This document shows, one piece after another, positions 12,201 through 20,214 of a DNA stretch of 64,000 nucleotides. The position numbers were made by a program, and so were the translations under genes. Source of the DNA: Anthracocystis setariae. Its lineage: Eukaryota; Basidiomycota; Ustilaginomycetes; Ustilaginales; Ustilaginaceae. Within the stretch, counting starts at the first letter, position 1. Every line of letters starts with the position of its first letter. The notes beneath the pieces were generated by a model. That model was not told where the DNA came from, did no database searches, and saw only the letters and a list, made by a program, of their open reading frames with translations. The stretch lies in the NCBI GenBank assembly GCA_928724745.1, contig CAKMXJ010000006.1, positions 372,001-436,000 on the forward strand, in the 5' to 3' direction.

Positions 12201-13738
12201 TGCAGGATGTCCATCTGGTAGTGCAGTGAGCGTTCCTGCAGGAACGAAAAGAGTCGCATGAGTGGTGCATCTCGCGCCTTGGCTCCCTTTGACGCGTCCA
12301 CCTCGATCGGCTTGGCATCATCTGTAGTGTCAATGTCTGCTTTCGCTTCTGCAATGGATGGCTTTTCCTCTTTGCTGTCAGGCTCGCCAGCAACGTTAGG
12401 CACTTCTGCAACAATTTCCGCCGGCCCGTCTCCTTTTACCTCCTCGTCTGCCTCTTGTGCCTGTGATCGCGGTGCGAGCTCTTGATCACCCCAGATACGC
12501 AAACGCTCTCGGAACGCTTTCTTGGGCTTCTTTGGGAACATCTGTCTGCTTGACGCTGCACATGACCCGGTTGGAGTGACATCAAAGCTGAGATCGAGGA
12601 GCCACCATCTGTCGTCAGCACCAGCGGCGGTGTTTGCCGCTCCTTCCGCCGTTGAAGCGCCATCCACGACGCTTTGCAAGGACGACTGCACGTTAGCATC
12701 AGCTGCATCGTCCTGGCCCCCACTGCTAGCGGTCAGTTGGGCCTCAAACAGACCGTCAACGTGGAAATGGACCTTGCCATCTCGTATTGAATAGTCAGAG
12801 AGCGGTGCTGGCACCGGTTCGCGGCAGGCCATGCGTGTACGGAGAGCATCTTCGAGTCGAGACACGATCGCAAGCGCCTGTTCGTCTGTAAAAGGCTTGG
12901 GGGCTACCGCCATGTCCTTGATGCTGGCTGGGAGCCTTCGGTAGGTACCTGTCCGAAGCACGTCGATGGCGGTGGGAAGATCGGCATTTCTCATGCGTGC
13001 GTTGGGAAGGATTTTACGGATGTCGGTGAGACCGGCAAAGACGTCTTCATGTTGCCACTGCTGCTCGGAGAGAAGTGCAATGATATTCCTAGCTTTTTGC
13101 AAGTCCGTGACATCCTTGGACCATCGTGACAGAACGAGCAGTTTGATGAATTGCTTGCGCACGTCAAGGGCAGTATTGAAGATCTTTGCGCGTTTGGAGG
13201 ATGAGGGCAAGGAAGGGAGCGTCTCAGCCAAGTTCTGAAGGGATTCGTAGCCGTAGTTGGCGATCCTTTCAACGAGTGCAGCAAGGGGAACGAGGTCAGT
13301 CTCTTCAAGGGGAAGCTCCTGCTCGAGTTGAGAGAGGGGGATGTTCTCGATTGGATCCGCTTCCTTCTGCTTGCCCTTTCCTTGAGAGATAGCGTTGGTG
13401 TGGCTGAGATGGTTTCGAGGTTGTGCGTTGCTGCTGTGCTGATTGACGTGTTGAGCCGCGGCTCCATTGATGGGTGTCACGGGTTGCTTTATTGTCGGAG
13501 TGGATGCAGGAGGCACGCCGATCATGAGTTTGTGAGGTGAAGTCGGAGGGTGCTTGGCCTTGTCCACGGACGAGACTGCGCCTGACGGCGACGCAGCATG
13601 GTAGTGGCCGTTGGTGTGGGACGCCATGGCGGAATCAGGAGAAGATTCGGAAGGTCGAGAGGTAGCAGAGGGATGCCCGTTCTGATTCACATGGTGAAGC
13701 GTGCTGGATGCAATGGCGCCATTCGGAGTCAATGGCAT
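9206..13738 (-). CDS. MED14: Mediator complex subunit 14 (Med14/Rgr1)
   Basis: The scaffold subunit that links the head, middle and tail modules of Mediator in RNA polymerase II transcription. The conserved N-terminal block is clear at about residues 130-240: a stretch reading LVPLAALVERIANYGYESL, followed by helices with LAETLPSLP and RKQFIKLLVLSRWSKD. The rest is a long helical and beta protein typical of Med14, with a short poly-Ala run near residue 1430. I start at the first in-frame ATG (13738), giving about 1510 residues. The frame stays open upstream to about 14146 but without an ATG, so a short 5' exon cannot be excluded. It is convergent with the MHYT gene and divergent from the Scy1-like gene. 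Confidence 0.87.
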   Translation of the reverse strand: MPLTPNGAIASSTLHHVNQNGHPSATSRPSESSPDSAMASHTNGHYHAASPSGAVSSVDKAKHPPTSPHKLMIGVPPASTPTIKQPVTPINGAAAQHVNQHSSNAQPRNHLSHTNAISQGKGKQKEADPIENIPLSQLEQELPLEETDLVPLAALVERIANYGYESLQNLAETLPSLPSSSKRAKIFNTALDVRKQFIKLLVLSRWSKDVTDLQKARNIIALLSEQQWQHEDVFAGLTDIRKILPNARMRNADLPTAIDVLRTGTYRRLPASIKDMAVAPKPFTDEQALAIVSRLEDALRTRMACREPVPAPLSDYSIRDGKVHFHVDGLFEAQLTASSGGQDDAADANVQSSLQSVVDGASTAEGAANTAAGADDRWWLLDLSFDVTPTGSCAASSRQMFPKKPKKAFRERLRIWGDQELAPRSQAQEADEEVKGDGPAEIVAEVPNVAGEPDSKEEKPSIAEAKADIDTTDDAKPIEVDASKGAKARDAPLMRLFSFLQERSLHYQMDILQHQAYELCRLNWGNNLRIETGERPRRLTVHYWTQAQGAADASQKPDSPAAGGSIQMTIVDLADQTGATKTLAKLFSDTDESAGKASLATSKRRGLQVVWDAHPSILADSETSELAVSPHSLDVETLLNLVIERHTLALLRNLQRRILVGDHPVSRLLRPEDCTLCVEHAQRLGDEFSTTTEATSLSFLQIELNSSYSHHKASWSAAPSMAPLRLSVDPVTGRLLLDSEPVRVSQDVELDASARQAASFTASILTTRATFARLAEASDRINSSVEALFDILYKLEVFARVEEWERMASYLGLRTVRTLNLRPQDLAKFGPSATQEATPQLFIPLRNSFPGYFLALQPSELAGASIALVYVIQMVDQTGAPSLTVQSIEWLDRAKIATAAKAGRVAGREALGTDSSLAVEIGHKRKAPADGQDSLAQVDPSLGKRELSMDELADVHSYCIALVSYFRVEQQLRMRGIPYLHVGGNTKSRSAPPAKLQRRALQDRVGAQKDERDEGLFDEEDAADGEGGDGILAENGGLESNEQVHSSGVASLVPTLCLRASDVLGPAKAHLTKPNISLRICSWDDSDRCCVEMHLKLRMKSRRFRALHEVVAYGSTSDAFAKSPATWIDFDNETSMLTLSTRDLDNCIPIFYTQWERVMRMVQLTREVLNASRAWQQRALRSRVSCKKPGDLIELTRFDFDTVVLSYGTIKADDAERKLLVRVRWQDAKMDMTPYVQSGGYILEFGSVPTSEVDKHDKVMEFFDEAHSKHNPHRIMAFELARTVNVAARSAVLSAMVEPGLERMMWKGFFKLLQDSLGLVREMAPLTDKCLEDADVPEVEIKSATWIRLRFHTRYALDLRLASQSRLVISDASQSLFRGNAEKRPNPADVKLFDGSALLNSIMAGQSGPASKRPNLTISTNANANASEQAAAAAAAAAAQFQPIANLDQLMRQLGTGDAGGGDGGGGIYDLGRALLISLKPTRTRTRTTTGGLAHVLTTLISHVSSGQNP

Positions 13739-15483
13739 GCGTCGCTCGGAGCTGAGGCCGATGAGTGATGGTGAGTCCACCCTGTTGATAGCTTTTCGAA
13801 AATAATGAGGGGCAGATACAGCTGAGGATGCAGGAAATGTTGGCTCAAGTTCCGATGGCACCGGATCGCCGCCAGATTGCTGGGCAAAGTCGCTGCTTTC
13901 TTGTGATCTTGTCGACACTGACAAGGCTTCGGGAACGATAAGAGTAGATCCAGACGCCTGATAGGGACAGCCGATAGCCTGAGGTGAAGAGGAGAGTGCC
14001 AACAGCAGCCCGCAATGGGTATATTCTGGATGTCGGAAGGAAGCCGATTGGGCCACCACAAAGGAAATGCTGGGTTGGCCGCGAGCGACGTCGTGCGCGC
14101 TGAATGGATGGATGGACGGGTGAGAAGAAGCTGACGAGACTGACACAGTTGATCGTGATGGCGACCAGAGATTGTCGAGTTCGAAAGGAAAATGAGATGA
14201 ACGAGGACCAGAAGGAGAGAGTGGATTGCGATGGGATGCGGCGCAACGTGGACGATGGATTGATTGATGGATTGCAAGAGCCGGCTCGAGCGAGCAAACC
14301 TCCGAGATGATCGCAGCAGCAGAAAACGCCTTTCTGGCTCACTCACTCTGCTCACTCTGCTTCTCGCCTTCTCAGAATGCTTTGCCAGCTTTGTCCACAA
14401 AAAAAAAGGGCGGGTTTCCGAATCAACTAGACAGGCACTTTTGCCTTATGCGCCCTTCGGCCTCCTCTTTGCTTCTTCATTTTACCCCTCTTCATTTTTT
14501 TTTTTTTAATTTTTAATTTTTACTTAGTATATCAAGAAGGACGATATTCTTGGCTACAGCTGCATGCCCGGAAAAGGCTGAGGGAGCGGTGAGATGGTTT
14601 CAGTTGAACTTTGCCCGAACAGTCGGGCTGTTGTAGCTAGGCTCCAACCTACCACGACTTCATCTTTCGTAGCAATCGATACGTTGTCAAGGCATTAATT
14701 TCTCTACAGGTAGAGACCAACAGAGTTTGGTTGTTTAGAACACGAAGCGTTGGCCAACATCAAAGACCTAAGTTCTGTTTCCAGACCAGTATTTCGGCCT
14801 GCTCTTGTTGCTCGCAAAGGCCATGAGGAAGGGCGACGCACGATGATCTGGCTTGGCTTGGCTTGGCTTGGCTAGGCTGTTGTTGCGTAGCATCTGGATC
14901 TTAGCGATCGTCACAGCTTGCCCCATCATGGCTTAAGCCAGCTTTCGACCCATATGATCAACTACGCCATACCTTTTCCTTAGGCATGCTGGGAGAAGCG
15001 ACAGCACGGAAGGTAACATCACTCTGAACAAGACAGCAGAGAGTAGGAAATGTGCAGGAAGAACCGAATCGCCGACGGACCGACGACGCGTCTTTGGCGC
15101 TGCTCTTCCCTTGCCCACTTCCGAGCAATGCACGGCAAATTAATTGAGAAATCGGGACCTCCGAATGCAGCGAGCGTGCTCCGTTCAAGCAAGACTACAG
15201 TATACAGTACAGACTGCGAGAAGCACACACGCACACACACGCACATACACACACATACACACATCTTGCAGCAACAGCACGACTCTAAAATACGATTTTG
15301 AGCTTTTTCTTGTGAGTCTTGTCAAGCGTTGAGGTGAGACCAACGCTGAACAAGTGGCCGTTCTTCTTGCACGTCAACTCTCATCAACCATAACATCTTG
15401 GCTCGAGCATTCGTCCAGCTCGCCACAACTGAGCACCGCGGCCGTAGCAGCAGCACCAGCTGCTCTTATCCGCACCGTGCACT
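13739..15483. promoter_or_regulatory. Divergent intergenic region, MED14 / SCY1-like
   Basis: About 1.7 kb between two divergent starts. The MED14 side stays open in frame for about 400 bases and may include leader or exon sequence. The middle holds a GGCTT pentamer tract (14850-14879), and the Scy1 side a CA-rich stretch (15223-15263). No separate gene is visible. Confidence 0.6.
14850..14879. repeat. GGCTT pentanucleotide tract
   Basis: Four GGCTT units followed by GGCTA and GGCTG, in 5-base register. Confidence 0.8.
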
Positions 15484-18333
15484 ATGGACTACTTCAAGTC
15501 GCTCAGTTCAGCCGCCTCGTCTGTGCTCTCGTCTGCTCGGTCAGGTCCGTTCCCCAACTTCACCATCGGACAGGAGCTCACCGACTACCGCTCGCAAACA
15601 CTATGGTCGCTCTACTCAGCCGTCAAGCGAGATGACAACACGCCATGCACAGTGCTTGCTTTTGACCTGTCGCAACCGCACAATGCCAGTCGGGCCAACT
15701 TGCTTCCGCTCGCCAAGAATGCTGCCAGGAAGCTTCGAACCACGCGCCACCCGCATGTGATCAAGCTGCTCGACAGTGCTGAAACCAATACCACCATCTA
15801 CATTGCCGTCGAGAAAGCAACACCGCTCTACAAAGTGCTTCAGCAATCGCAAGAGGACCGCGCTAAGCCACAGCGTCAAGACTGGATCGTCTGGGGCCTT
15901 TCTTCCATCGTCAACGCTGTCAAGTTTCTCAATGTCGATGCTGCTTCAACACACGGTAATATCCGCCCCGAGACCATCTTCATTACTGCATCGGGCGAAT
16001 GGAAACTGGGCGGCTTCGATGTCTTGACTCCGCACGCAGAGGCTCCGCACGGCCTGCTCTTCAGCCAAGGATCCCTGGTGCCCGATGGCAATCGATACGT
16101 CCCACCCGAAGTCAAGCAGAATGGATGGAACATCCTGGCTTCCATGGACTCCACCTTGCTCGACAGCTACTCGCTTGCGCTTGTCGCCATCGAAGCGTTC
16201 AATGGGCCTCTTCCACCACAGACAGGCACGGCTGCCCCTCCACGAGGACATGTCCCGCAACAAGTCTATGCTGCTCTGCAGCGCATGCTTGTTCCCAATG
16301 CCAAGACACGCAACACTGCCTCCAAAACGTGGGAGGCTGGTGAAGCAGATGGTGGCTTCTTCAAGGAGAACACGCTTGTCAAAGTCGCCAGAGGTCTCGA
16401 CGGCTTCCTTCTGGCCACTGACAGTGAGAAAGCATCGATCATCAAGCTGCTACAGGAGAAGCCCGACTCATTCACGCCCGATTTCCTCATGTACAAGGTC
16501 TTGCCGACGCTGGTCGCCGCTTTATCCGCGGTTCCGCCTCCAGGAACGATTCCGTCAGCAAGCACGCAACCATCGGTGCTGCTTCCCCTCGTCCTTCGTC
16601 TCGGCCAGCCACTACCGAAGGATGAATGGAACGCAAATGTGGTACCACCTCTGCTCAAGGCATACGGCTCTCCCGATCGGTCCACGCGTATGGCCTTGCT
16701 GGAGAACCTGTCCCTCTACGCGGAACGCATGGAGAACAAGGTCGTGGTCGATAAGCTCTGGCCCAACCTCATTACCGGCTTCAACGACTCAGTGCCTGTG
16801 ATCCGAGAAGCAACCCTCAAAGCGATTCTGCCGCTTGCACCCAAGCTCTCGGACCGCATCCTCAACAACGACTTGCTTCGCACGCTTGCTCGAACGCAAG
16901 TAGATCCCGAAGCTGGTATCCGAACCAACACCACCATCCTTCTCGGACGGCTTGTCCCCCATCTTTCCGTCTCGACTCGCAAGAAGGTGTTGATTCCCGC
17001 CTTCTCGCGCAGTCTGAAAGACCAATTTGTTCACGCACGTGTAGCTGGTCTCATGGCACTCATGGCCACCGGCGATTCGTTTGACCACGAGGATTGCGCC
17101 AAGCACGTTCTGCCGGCGGTTGCACCGTGCATGGTGGACAAGGAGAAGCTAGTGAGAGACCAAGCGGACAAAGCCATGAAGATGTTTTTGGAAAAAGTCG
17201 AGTCGGGTCGAGTCGGTATGCCAGACAGCGTGTTGACGCCAGAGCAGCTCAACGGCGCCACGTCGCTCAGCGGTGCCAACAGCGAAAGCGATGCTGGTGC
17301 AAAGTATGCTTCTGCCATGGCTGCCTCGGCTGGTAGTGCAGCAACGGCGCTGGCGGGTTGGGCCATGTCTTCGGCACTTTCGTCCCTTTCCAACGCATCG
17401 TCGGCACCTGCGGTCCCCAACGGCAAGCCACTCTCTTCGGCAGCAGAGCTTCAATCGCCCATGGACGGCCGCAGTGCATCCATCGATCCTACTCCATCCA
17501 GCGAAACATCCTCCTCGCACGTGCCGTTGTCTTCCGGCCTGGCCAGCCTTCGTCTTGGCTCAGGTCCCGGTGGTGAAGCTTTCGACAGCTCAGACAGCTG
17601 GACGCAGGACACTTCCAGCACCGCCGTCTCAACCAAGTCGCCGCTCGACTACGATCTTGACGACGACGCCCCTTCTTCCTCCTCCGCCGCTTCGGCGTTC
17701 AAGATGCAGGACACAGATCTGATGGATGTCAACGACGACTCGGCCGACTGGTCGAGCTTCGAAATCGGTCAACCTAAGAAGAAGGCTCCCACTGTCGGGC
17801 GTACAAAGATGGCGAAAGCCAAGCTTGGCCCACGACGAACGGCTGCTAACAATGCTGCTACCGCCGCTGCTACCGCTGCCGCTACCGCCGCCGCAGCAGC
17901 AGCAGCGCCAATCAAAGCAGACCCTAAGCAAGCGATTGAGCGAAGCAGTCTCAAGGTCACAACGCCCGTCGAGGAGACTTGGGGCGACGACGGCTGGGAA
18001 ACCAACGATACGACCGCTGCAGCGGTGGAGGACACGTCAGCGTCGCAGGAAATCACAGCGCAAGCGTTCGAACTTCCCGTGCCCAGAGCGATCGCGGCGT
18101 CGGGCGCAGCTACGCCGGTTCCGGCAGCCGACGAATCGTGGGCATCGTTCGACGATGATGCGGACGATGACGAAAAAGAACGTAGCCGTAGTGCATCGCC
18201 AGCAGCGGCGGTGGCAGTGCCGATGACCAAGGAAGAGAAGAAGGCTGAACTGGAGAGGAAGAGAAACGAGAGGAGGTTGAAACTGGAACAGTTGAAACGC
18301 GACAAGGAGCAGGCGAGACTGCGCGCACTGTAG
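15484..18333 (+). CDS. Scy1/SCYL1-like pseudokinase with HEAT repeats
   Basis: A 949-residue protein of the SCYL1 / yeast Cex1 family, which acts in COPI-linked trafficking and in cytoplasmic handling of exported tRNA. Residues 1 to about 290 have a protein-kinase fold without catalytic residues: the VAIK lysine region reads CTVLAFDL, the HRD position reads HGN (about 157) and DFG is replaced by GGFD (about 177). HEAT-type helical repeats follow at about 350-620, then a Ser/Ala-rich linker with a poly-Ala run (about 795-808). A basic coiled tail with KRNERRLKLEQLKRDK ends the protein, as in SCYL1. The frame is uninterrupted and starts at an ATG next to the typical MDYFKSL N-terminus. The family is secure; which yeast-like role applies is inference. 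Confidence 0.9.
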   Translation: MDYFKSLSSAASSVLSSARSGPFPNFTIGQELTDYRSQTLWSLYSAVKRDDNTPCTVLAFDLSQPHNASRANLLPLAKNAARKLRTTRHPHVIKLLDSAETNTTIYIAVEKATPLYKVLQQSQEDRAKPQRQDWIVWGLSSIVNAVKFLNVDAASTHGNIRPETIFITASGEWKLGGFDVLTPHAEAPHGLLFSQGSLVPDGNRYVPPEVKQNGWNILASMDSTLLDSYSLALVAIEAFNGPLPPQTGTAAPPRGHVPQQVYAALQRMLVPNAKTRNTASKTWEAGEADGGFFKENTLVKVARGLDGFLLATDSEKASIIKLLQEKPDSFTPDFLMYKVLPTLVAALSAVPPPGTIPSASTQPSVLLPLVLRLGQPLPKDEWNANVVPPLLKAYGSPDRSTRMALLENLSLYAERMENKVVVDKLWPNLITGFNDSVPVIREATLKAILPLAPKLSDRILNNDLLRTLARTQVDPEAGIRTNTTILLGRLVPHLSVSTRKKVLIPAFSRSLKDQFVHARVAGLMALMATGDSFDHEDCAKHVLPAVAPCMVDKEKLVRDQADKAMKMFLEKVESGRVGMPDSVLTPEQLNGATSLSGANSESDAGAKYASAMAASAGSAATALAGWAMSSALSSLSNASSAPAVPNGKPLSSAAELQSPMDGRSASIDPTPSSETSSSHVPLSSGLASLRLGSGPGGEAFDSSDSWTQDTSSTAVSTKSPLDYDLDDDAPSSSSAASAFKMQDTDLMDVNDDSADWSSFEIGQPKKKAPTVGRTKMAKAKLGPRRTAANNAATAAATAAATAAAAAAAPIKADPKQAIERSSLKVTTPVEETWGDDGWETNDTTAAAVEDTSASQEITAQAFELPVPRAIAASGAATPVPAADESWASFDDDADDDEKERSRSASPAAAVAVPMTKEEKKAELERKRNERRLKLEQLKRDKEQARLRAL

Positions 18334-18423
18334 ACACGCCAGAACTTGACTCGAAAGGGGGCTATGCAGCAACAAACTGAGGTTTGCAAGTTGTGAATGG
18401 TAGCGATGACAGTGTGATAAGGT

Positions 18424-19515
18424 CTATTCTGGAGCTTGGGCTTGGGCTTGGGCTTTTGCGAAGCGTTCCTGTGCGGCGGCTTTCCCACTTGGACCACCAT
18501 GGCCTATGCCGTAATTGTTCTGCTTTGGTTCTTGCTGCTCCGATTGGACGGGTAGGAGATGTAATTGGGGGAGGTGATGACTTTCGATCGAGTTGAATTC
18601 GTCTTGTTGCTGCACAAACCTATGTTCTCTTGCCCTTCGCTTGAACGCTTGCCATCTCTGTCTCCCCTCTTCGCTCCTAGCAGACTCTCTTGCTTCGTTG
18701 AGACTCCTGGCAGCGTCGAGATGCAATCTATCCGCTCTATCGATCGCCTTGTGACTCTGCAGACTCAAGCGCGAATATTGCCACCCGGCCAACACCCAGG
18801 TGACTACGAACAGGGTTGAGAAGAATATGCCATTGCTCGCATAATTGCCCTTTCCATTCCAACCGGCATTGGAATGGGATGCAGATGCATGCGCAGACGA
18901 GTATTGGTTCGAGTAGAACGCTTGATTCTGCCAACCGAATCGATCATGTCCCGGTCCGGTGTACGTGGGGTCGTACCTTCGAGTGTAGCGTCGATCTTGC
19001 CACGGATTCGAGGAGGAGGCGGGGAGGGGAGAATCCCACCCGATCCCCGCGCGATCGTAGAGGTGCTTCTTCTTGGAATCCTTAAGAAGGTTGTAGGCAG
19101 AGACGATGCGTTTGAAGTCTTCTTCGGCGGATGATTTGGATTTGGTCGAGGTGCGACAGAGACGGTCAGGGTGCAGGCAACGAACTAGGTCGTAGTAGCG
19201 AGTTTTGACTTGTAACGCCGAGACTTTTCGGTCGGGGAAGTGGAAGATATCGTAAGGCGTCGGGCTCGAGAGATGCGATGGGAAGGAGTATTGCGGGGTG
19301 GTGCTCGAAGATGCATCAGATGAAGAAACGCCGGTTCGTGAACGTAGGGTTGGTGGCGAGGTGGACAGGTGCCGTGCTGATGGAAGGAGCCATGTTGAAG
19401 GCCGGGAACTCGATGTGCGAGATGGTCTGGATGCACCGAGACGATTCATACTGCCAGATGCCGATGTCGACCGTGACATGGGGCCAACAAACGACATGTT
19501 GAAGCTTCGACTCAT
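18424..19515 (-). CDS. J-domain protein, probably mitochondrial, one membrane helix
   Basis: A predicted 363-residue Hsp40-type co-chaperone. The J domain starts near residue 85 (TPYDIF), has the HPD tripeptide at 115-117 that stimulates Hsp70 ATPase, and ends near LYDRAG. The first 60 residues are rich in Ser and Arg and poor in acidic residues, with STWLLPSARHLSTS, which looks like a mitochondrial presequence. One hydrophobic helix (GIFFSTLFVVTWVLAGW, about 230-246) follows, then a charged tail. This resembles the yeast Jid1-type layout, but I cannot assign orthology. The start used is the first ATG at 19515; the frame upstream has none. The tail lies 90 bases from the convergent end of the Scy1-like gene. 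Confidence 0.82.
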   Translation of the reverse strand: MSRSFNMSFVGPMSRSTSASGSMNRLGASRPSRTSSSRPSTWLLPSARHLSTSPPTLRSRTGVSSSDASSSTTPQYSFPSHLSSPTPYDIFHFPDRKVSALQVKTRYYDLVRCLHPDRLCRTSTKSKSSAEEDFKRIVSAYNLLKDSKKKHLYDRAGIGWDSPLPASSSNPWQDRRYTRRYDPTYTGPGHDRFGWQNQAFYSNQYSSAHASASHSNAGWNGKGNYASNGIFFSTLFVVTWVLAGWQYSRLSLQSHKAIDRADRLHLDAARSLNEARESARSEEGRQRWQAFKRRAREHRFVQQQDEFNSIESHHLPQLHLLPVQSEQQEPKQNNYGIGHGGPSGKAAAQERFAKAQAQAQAPE

Positions 19516-20214
19516 GGCGGCGCGCTCCAATGTAGGACGATAGCGGACGATATACCGGTGCTACGACGAATGCGATCCCATGACTATCTGGCCTGCAAAG
19601 CCCAATTTCACCGATGATCGACGTATATCTCGGGACAGACTGATGTAGTGTGGATATCAAAGTGTGAGAGAGGTGGTTTCCGATGGATTACAACGAACCC
19701 TTCCAAATATAATAAAATGGTGATGCACGCTTATCCAAACGCTCCGACTTGCATTTCCCGGCGACTTTCTCCCCCACACGACGAAGCCCAGCCAGGTAAG
19801 TCCAAATATTAGACTCTCTCGTGCGATACCTCAAACCAAACCAAAACCAAACCTCTAACCCTCACCCACGCTACCCTGTCAATTTACACTCTCACCACTT
19901 GCCCTCGATATCCCCATGAACAAGTCATACTGTAGCTCGTGTCAACTCAATCCTTTAGTAACACATACCGAAGCAAGAGATAAAAAAGCCAAATACGCAA
20001 GAGAAAACCTGCTCTTTTGAGCATTCATTCACAGATTTAATACACAAGTGAGGTTTGCAATGAATGCCCATGAGAGCTTTTATGGTCGTCAGACCTGGGA
20101 CGGCAGGGAAAGGGAGGGGAGGGGAGGGGAGGGAACGGAAAGCGAGCGCGACCAAAGGCGGAAGATGGACAGAGAAGGTAGCCAGCGTCAGTACACAGGA
20201 TATCGGCGGAAAGA
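19516..20214. other. Intergenic region between J-protein start and eIF3c stop
   Basis: About 700 bases holding the J-protein promoter and the eIF3c 3' flank. There is a short GGGGA repeat at 20113-20133. No gene is visible. Confidence 0.6.

Noticed and set aside
9206..14146. Longer MED14 reading frame starting at 14146
   Set aside because: The codon at 14144-14146 is GTG on the coding strand, and the first ATG in this frame is at 13738. The extra 136 residues are kept only as a possible leader or exon.
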